Of a DNA stretch of 49,236 bases, positions 46,046-49,236 are shown one piece after another. This DNA is from Actinobacteria bacterium 69-20 (GTDB lineage: Bacteria; Actinomycetota; Actinomycetes; Mycobacteriales; Nakamurellaceae). Location of the stretch: contig MKSW01000003.1 in assembly GCA_001897425.1 (NCBI GenBank), positions 327,661 through 376,896 of the forward strand. Direction: 5' to 3'. Each line of letters opens with the position of its first letter. Positions within the stretch are counted from its first letter, which is position 1. Both the position numbers and the translations under genes were made by a program. The notes beneath the pieces were generated by a model, which did not search any database, had not been told where the DNA came from, and saw only the letters and a list, made by a program, of their open reading frames with translations.

Positions 46046-46484
46046 GACGCGGGTCTGGCGCCTGCGGGTGTCCGAAACAGTGCTACTCGCCGTCGCCGCC
46101 GGGTGGTCCGCGCTTGTGCTCCCGCTCGGCGTCGCGTTCGCACCCGCCTACTCCGGCGTATCCGTGGACAGCGTGACGGGAGCGCAAATCTCCAGCACCG
46201 CAACGATGGTCGAGGTGAACGGGCGATGGGTGCTCTGGTACGCATTCGCGCCGTTGATAGTCATCGCGATCGTCGCGCTGCTGCTATGGACGCGCGACGC
46301 CGGCCGCGGCCCGGGTGCCATCGCGTGGACCGCGACCGGCCTGCTCACGGCGTTCACGATGCTCGCGCTGATGACGATCGGCCCCTTCATCCTGCCGGTG
46401 ACGGGCTGCCTGATCGCCGTGTGCTGTGTCCGGCAGGCGGGCGCGGCGCGCCAGGCGCAAGTGCTTCGGCCACCGCTCCCGTGA
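46032..46484 (+). CDS. Small integral membrane protein
   Basis: The 150-residue protein has four predicted membrane segments (about 14-36, 61-80, 92-110 and 112-130). The loop between the first two holds SVTGAQISSTATMVEVNG. I do not recognise a family. ATG at 46032 lies inside the end of the tetR gene, in another frame, so the pair is translationally coupled and probably under the same operator. There is no transporter motif. Confidence 0.75.
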   Translation: MGSGKTRVWRLRVSETVLLAVAAGWSALVLPLGVAFAPAYSGVSVDSVTGAQISSTATMVEVNGRWVLWYAFAPLIVIAIVALLLWTRDAGRGPGAIAWTATGLLTAFTMLALMTIGPFILPVTGCLIAVCCVRQAGAARQAQVLRPPLP

Positions 46485-46582
46485 CGCCGGCGCGATGACG
46501 TTTGACGGCGCGACCATGGTTGGGGAGCGGCCGGCGGATCGCGTAGAGTGTCTACGCGCGGCCCTCGCGGCGCGCACCACCT

Positions 46583-46667
46583 GTCCGGGTGGCGGAATGG
46601 CAGACGCGCTAGCTTGAGGTGCTAGTGCCCTTCAACGGGCGTGGGGGTTCAAGTCCCCCTCCGGACA
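46583..46667 (+). tRNA. tRNA-Leu (GAG)
   Basis: 85 nt folding as a class II tRNA: acceptor GTCCGGG paired with TCCGGAC, anticodon stem CTAGC/GCTAG around the loop TTGAGGT with anticodon GAG, a variable arm (TGCCCTTCAACGGGCG) and T arm GGGGG-TTCAAGT-CCCCC. The discriminator is A; CCA is not encoded. A minus-strand open frame across it is an artefact. Confidence 0.97.
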
Positions 46668-46681
46668 CTTACGGAAAATAG

Positions 46682-46816
46682 CTTCTGACACGGGATTTCG
46701 TTTCTGAGGCGGCTGGCGCGCTTGGAGTCGATCCGCGCACGATCGCCACGAGCATAGACAACGGTTCGATCCCGTCCGCGCGCCTCGGGATGCTCGCGTT
46801 TTTCGAGCTTCACTTA
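46682..46816 (+). pseudogene. Start-less excisionase-like HTH fragment
   Basis: One reading frame just after the tRNA gene encodes FVSEAAGALGVDPRTIATSI followed by DNGSIPSARLG. This fits the HTH_17/excisionase pattern (SEAAxxLGVxxRTIxxxIDxGxIPxxRLG). The frame has a stop at 46679-46681 and no start codon before the motif. After about 46812 it runs antisense through the antitoxin-like gene without further family character. It looks like the 5'-truncated remains of an element once inserted beside the tRNA. Confidence 0.55.
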
Positions 46817-47064
46817 CGGCGGGCAGCCAACTCAGCCCGCAATTGGGCGTGCGACTCGTCCACGTCCAACAGTTCGACCTTGCGGCTCTCAATGTCGTCG
46901 ATGCGACGCCGAAGTTCGATACGCCTGGCGGCATCCACCTCGGCTTGATCCACTTTCGCATCCTCGAGGTGCAGGCTTTGCAGGCCGCTATGGATCACGG
47001 CAGCACGATCATGCTGATCGAGCGCGGGTAGCGCCTGCTCGACGTCCGCGACGGTCATGGACAT
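46810..47064 (-). CDS. Orphan antitoxin-like protein (addiction module component family)
   Basis: From the ATG at 47064 the 84-residue acidic helical product matches the pattern of putative addiction-module antitoxins: an N-terminal helix with VEQALPALDQHDRAAVIHSGLQSL, then DQAEVDAARRIELRRRIDDI, ESRKVELLDVDESHAQLRAE and a basic end ARRK. Family members bind RelE/ParE toxins through the C-terminal helix. No RelE/ParE-like gene is adjacent. The frame is open to 47334 but the upstream part has no coding character. Start evidence is weak (no clear ribosome binding site). Confidence 0.6.
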   Translation of the reverse strand: MSMTVADVEQALPALDQHDRAAVIHSGLQSLHLEDAKVDQAEVDAARRIELRRRIDDIESRKVELLDVDESHAQLRAELAARRK

Positions 47065-47368
47065 GCGCTGAGTGTAGGGCGGAACACCGACAGAGTCGGG
47101 GGACCCGCACTCACTCTCAGAGTCCACGCACCGGGTTACCCCGCCGGGGCGTACTGCGACGATCCTGCCCGTCATCGCGGAGACGGGCGCGCTCCTGCTC
47201 GATCCGTGCGAGCGCCTCCGTGGGGGTGAGCGCGCGTGAGGCAGCGGCTTCCTGTCAATGTTCGAAGTCGACTGCGAAAAATGCCAGAGAGTCTGCGCAG
47301 GGCTCGATCGGGGCAGCCGATTTAGGATCGGCAACCGGTGTTGATCGAGGGACAGTCGATGAGTTCGG
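47065..47368. other. 304-base gap with a possible coding remnant
   Basis: Between the antitoxin-like gene and the kinase gene I see no complete gene. On the minus strand bases 47117-47254 encode an uninterrupted charged helical stretch without a start codon (including ALTPTEALARIEQERARLRD), which may be the end of a lost gene. The rest holds no hairpin or repeat that I can identify. Confidence 0.4.
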
Positions 47369-48460
47369 TCAGTGGTGTGGTGGCCGGAAGGCGGGCGCGT
47401 ATTCGAGTGGCGCCTCGCCCCAGCGGCGGACGAAGGCGCTGTGCAGATTCACAGCGAACTCCGCCAGCGCGGGTTCGATCATGCTTCCGGCGGCTGCATG
47501 GGCCAGGCGGTGCAGGATCATGGCCCGACGGGGCGGTGCCACGATTCGCGGATCGCTTGGCGCCGGGTCGTCACCGAGTGCGTTGGTCGCGAACCAGGAT
47601 GTCGAGAGCAGGGCCCACCCGATGGCGGCGCGGGACACGTCGTTATCGAAACGCGCGGTGCTGGCATACGGCAGAACCACCGCGTCCCGATACCGGTCGA
47701 GCGCCGCCGCGCCGATGTCGTCGGGTAGACGCCAGGAGCACCAGCACGAGGGCCAAGGGACCGCAAGATAGGCGACATCCCAAGCGACGTGGCGATACTC
47801 GGCGCCTTCGAAGTCCAGCAGAGCGAGCCCCGCTGGTGTGGCGATGTTGTTGTCCGGGCAGGCATCGGCAGGACTCAACGCTGACGTGTCGCCGTCAGTC
47901 GGCAGCAGGTTCCGCAGCCGGCCCAACGCCCCCGCAGGTACCGACGCTCCGATCCGGTCAGCCAGCTGGTCCAGGCCCCTGGCCGCGGTGTCCAGCAGCA
48001 CAGGCATCCTCGCCGGCTGGACGGCCTGGTCCCGGTCGGCAAGAGCAGCAGCGAACGGCTCGCCGTGCCCGACGGTGGCCGAATGCAGGCGAGCAAGCGA
48101 GTCTGCCCAGCTCAGAATCGCCTCTCGAGCGGCGTGCGGATCGTCGCCGAGCAGCGCATCGGCGACGCACCGGCCGCTGCCCAGATCGGTCATCACGAAC
48201 GACGCCGGATCCGTCACGGCAGCAAGCAGGCGTGGGGCGAGCACCGACCGAGGAAGTATCTGCAAGGCGGCTATCTCACGTGCCCACTCCTCGCACGGCT
48301 GATGAAACTCCTTGACGACGGCGAATGCCCCACCGGGCATCTTCACCCGCTCAACCACTGCCCGATAACCGCCCCGCACCGGCTGGAAATGCTCCAGGCG
48401 CGCTCCAATCGCTGCACTGAGCGTAGCCAGCGCAGCAGCCGACACCGCACGATCCGCCAC
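47369..48460 (-). CDS. Aminoglycoside phosphotransferase (APH)-like kinase
   Basis: The 363-residue protein has an APH/choline-kinase-like fold. N-lobe AVVKEFHQP contains the likely ATP-binding Lys, and the hinge region is SFVMTDLGSG. The catalytic loop is degenerate: PADACPDNNIATP replaces the usual H-G-D-L-H-x-x-N, keeping the Asp and Asn but not the His. The metal site is LLDFEGAEYRHVAWDVAYL, with Glu after Phe (DFE instead of DxD-type), as in some APH relatives. The substrate is unknown and resistance function should not be assumed. A start at 48460 is taken. Confidence 0.75.
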   Translation of the reverse strand: MADRAVSAAALATLSAAIGARLEHFQPVRGGYRAVVERVKMPGGAFAVVKEFHQPCEEWAREIAALQILPRSVLAPRLLAAVTDPASFVMTDLGSGRCVADALLGDDPHAAREAILSWADSLARLHSATVGHGEPFAAALADRDQAVQPARMPVLLDTAARGLDQLADRIGASVPAGALGRLRNLLPTDGDTSALSPADACPDNNIATPAGLALLDFEGAEYRHVAWDVAYLAVPWPSCWCSWRLPDDIGAAALDRYRDAVVLPYASTARFDNDVSRAAIGWALLSTSWFATNALGDDPAPSDPRIVAPPRRAMILHRLAHAAAGSMIEPALAEFAVNLHSAFVRRWGEAPLEYAPAFRPPHH

Positions 48461-48613
48461 GGCACTCTCTCTACCAGCCGAAGATCACTCGACGCACACC
48501 ACCTCCGAATCCGAACCCCTCGGGTCGATCGAGCTGGTCGTCACCTCGGCCGACAAGTCGCCCAACTCCGAGCGATCTCGGAAGTACGATCCGAATAGAC
48601 GGGAGGTGATCTG

Positions 48614-49201
48614 ATGCGAGCTTGCGATGTGTGCAATACAGCTGTCGACACGCCGTTTTGTAGCCAGTGTGGATCGCCTACGCGCGAACTCACTCGCGGA
48701 GGTCCGTTAGCGCGCTCCGGTCGCGAGGTCACAGTCAGCCGCAGTCGAGTGCGCGGGAAGAAGAACAAGATCATCGGCGTCGTCGACAAGAGCCTCACGG
48801 TCTTTCGTAACGATCGCGGCATTGCGCCCGCAGTACCCATTTCAGTCGAGCGGGAGCGAACTCTCGTTCGTCGTCTAGAGGCTGGGCTGGTGAGCACAAT
48901 CGGGCTGCTCGGCGCAATCTTTGCGCTTCTCGGCTTGACGGTGCCGGATCTCTGGAAGCAACTGACCTCATCGAACCATCACCCCAGCACATCGAAGCTC
49001 AGCACGACCTTCTTGCCAACGGTGTCGAAAGCGCACCTCGTCGCGAGCGGCTTCGCAGTCTTGGTGATACTTGCCTGCGCTCTCATGCTTGGGCTGATCT
49101 TCGCTACGCGTCGAGAGGGGTACGCGCGGATCTTCGGCAACCGGGTACTCCGCGTGAAGCCGGGAGAACGAAAGCTGGTTCTGATACGCAGATTCGGTTA
49201 G
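48614..49201 (+). CDS. Zinc-ribbon membrane protein of unknown function
   Basis: The 195-residue product begins with a four-Cys zinc ribbon (CDVCNTAVDTPFCSQCGS: C4, C7, C17, C20), then a basic segment, and two membrane segments (about 96-116 and 137-164). It ends with a basic cytoplasmic tail. The N-terminal ribbon resembles those of small membrane-associated regulatory proteins, but I do not recognise a named family. GGAGGTGA lies 5 bases before the ATG. Codon use is less GC-biased than elsewhere in the window. It is divergent from the APH-like gene. Confidence 0.8.
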   Translation: MRACDVCNTAVDTPFCSQCGSPTRELTRGGPLARSGREVTVSRSRVRGKKNKIIGVVDKSLTVFRNDRGIAPAVPISVERERTLVRRLEAGLVSTIGLLGAIFALLGLTVPDLWKQLTSSNHHPSTSKLSTTFLPTVSKAHLVASGFAVLVILACALMLGLIFATRREGYARIFGNRVLRVKPGERKLVLIRRFG

Positions 49202-49236
49202 CTTGCTTCGGGTAGTTGGCGTTCCTGGTGGGGTGT

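Noticed and set aside
46632-46961. Minus-strand open frame ending PEGDLNPHAR
   Set aside because: Its C-terminal end is antisense to the tRNA-Leu gene, a well-known annotation artefact. The rest is antisense to the HTH fragment or overlaps the antitoxin-like gene in another frame.
47338-48315. 325-residue plus-strand frame across the APH-like gene
   Set aside because: Arg/Pro/Gly-rich shadow of the minus-strand kinase gene.

Overview
This is a high-GC actinobacterial chromosome segment carrying about 40 protein genes and one tRNA. Gene order at the left end matches a conserved actinobacterial neighbourhood: an NlpC/P60 cell-wall peptidase, MoxR ATPase, DUF58, a VWA membrane protein, fabG, fabI/inhA, and then a Rv1486c-like protein, DUF3097, NfeD and SPFH. 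The enoyl-ACP reductase has the short substrate loop seen in streptomycete-type FabI, not the long mycobacterial InhA loop. I therefore place the source among soil or environmental actinomycetes, broadly near Mycobacteriales, Nakamurellales or Frankiales, and do not assign a genus.

Positions 175-12,000 are cell envelope and core metabolism. They hold a secreted peptidoglycan endopeptidase, a MobA-like nucleotidyltransferase with an unusual acidic insert, the MoxR/DUF58/VWA chaperone set, FAS-II reductases (fabG, fabI) translationally coupled to an alpha/beta hydrolase, a convergent Rv1486c-like gene whose 3' end is tandemly duplicated, DUF3097, and a membrane-microdomain pair (NfeD, SPFH).

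Positions 12,000-19,700 form a peptide/opine-type ABC importer operon (binding lipoprotein, two permeases, two ATPases) tightly coupled to an M20 amidohydrolase and an SDR dehydrogenase. This looks like a complete uptake-and-breakdown unit. Positions 19,700-27,900 form an alpha-glucoside-type sugar ABC system (lipoprotein and two permeases, no ATPase) with a LacI repressor, a MarR regulator and a large GH63-type glycosidase. A perfect 24-bp palindrome lies in front of the binding-protein gene.

Positions 28,000-36,400 are accessory. They hold a SnoaL-like protein divergent from a large NB-ARC/TPR/BTAD regulator with its DNA-binding half at the C terminus, a secreted repeat protein, a solitary Imm5-like protein, a SufE-rhodanese pair and an HNH endonuclease. 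Positions 36,500-43,200 hold a TesB-like thioesterase, a membrane-bound M28 peptidase, a SpoU rRNA methyltransferase and a GH2 beta-mannosidase. Positions 43,200-46,500 hold a MerR-cupin-alcohol dehydrogenase unit and a TetR-membrane protein pair, each with a clear palindromic operator.

The right end (46,580-49,236) starts with tRNA-Leu(GAG). Next to it are a start-less excisionase-like HTH fragment and an orphan antitoxin-like gene, consistent with the remains of an integrated element. An APH-type kinase and a zinc-ribbon membrane protein follow. No rRNA, CRISPR array, intact transposase or integrase was seen.
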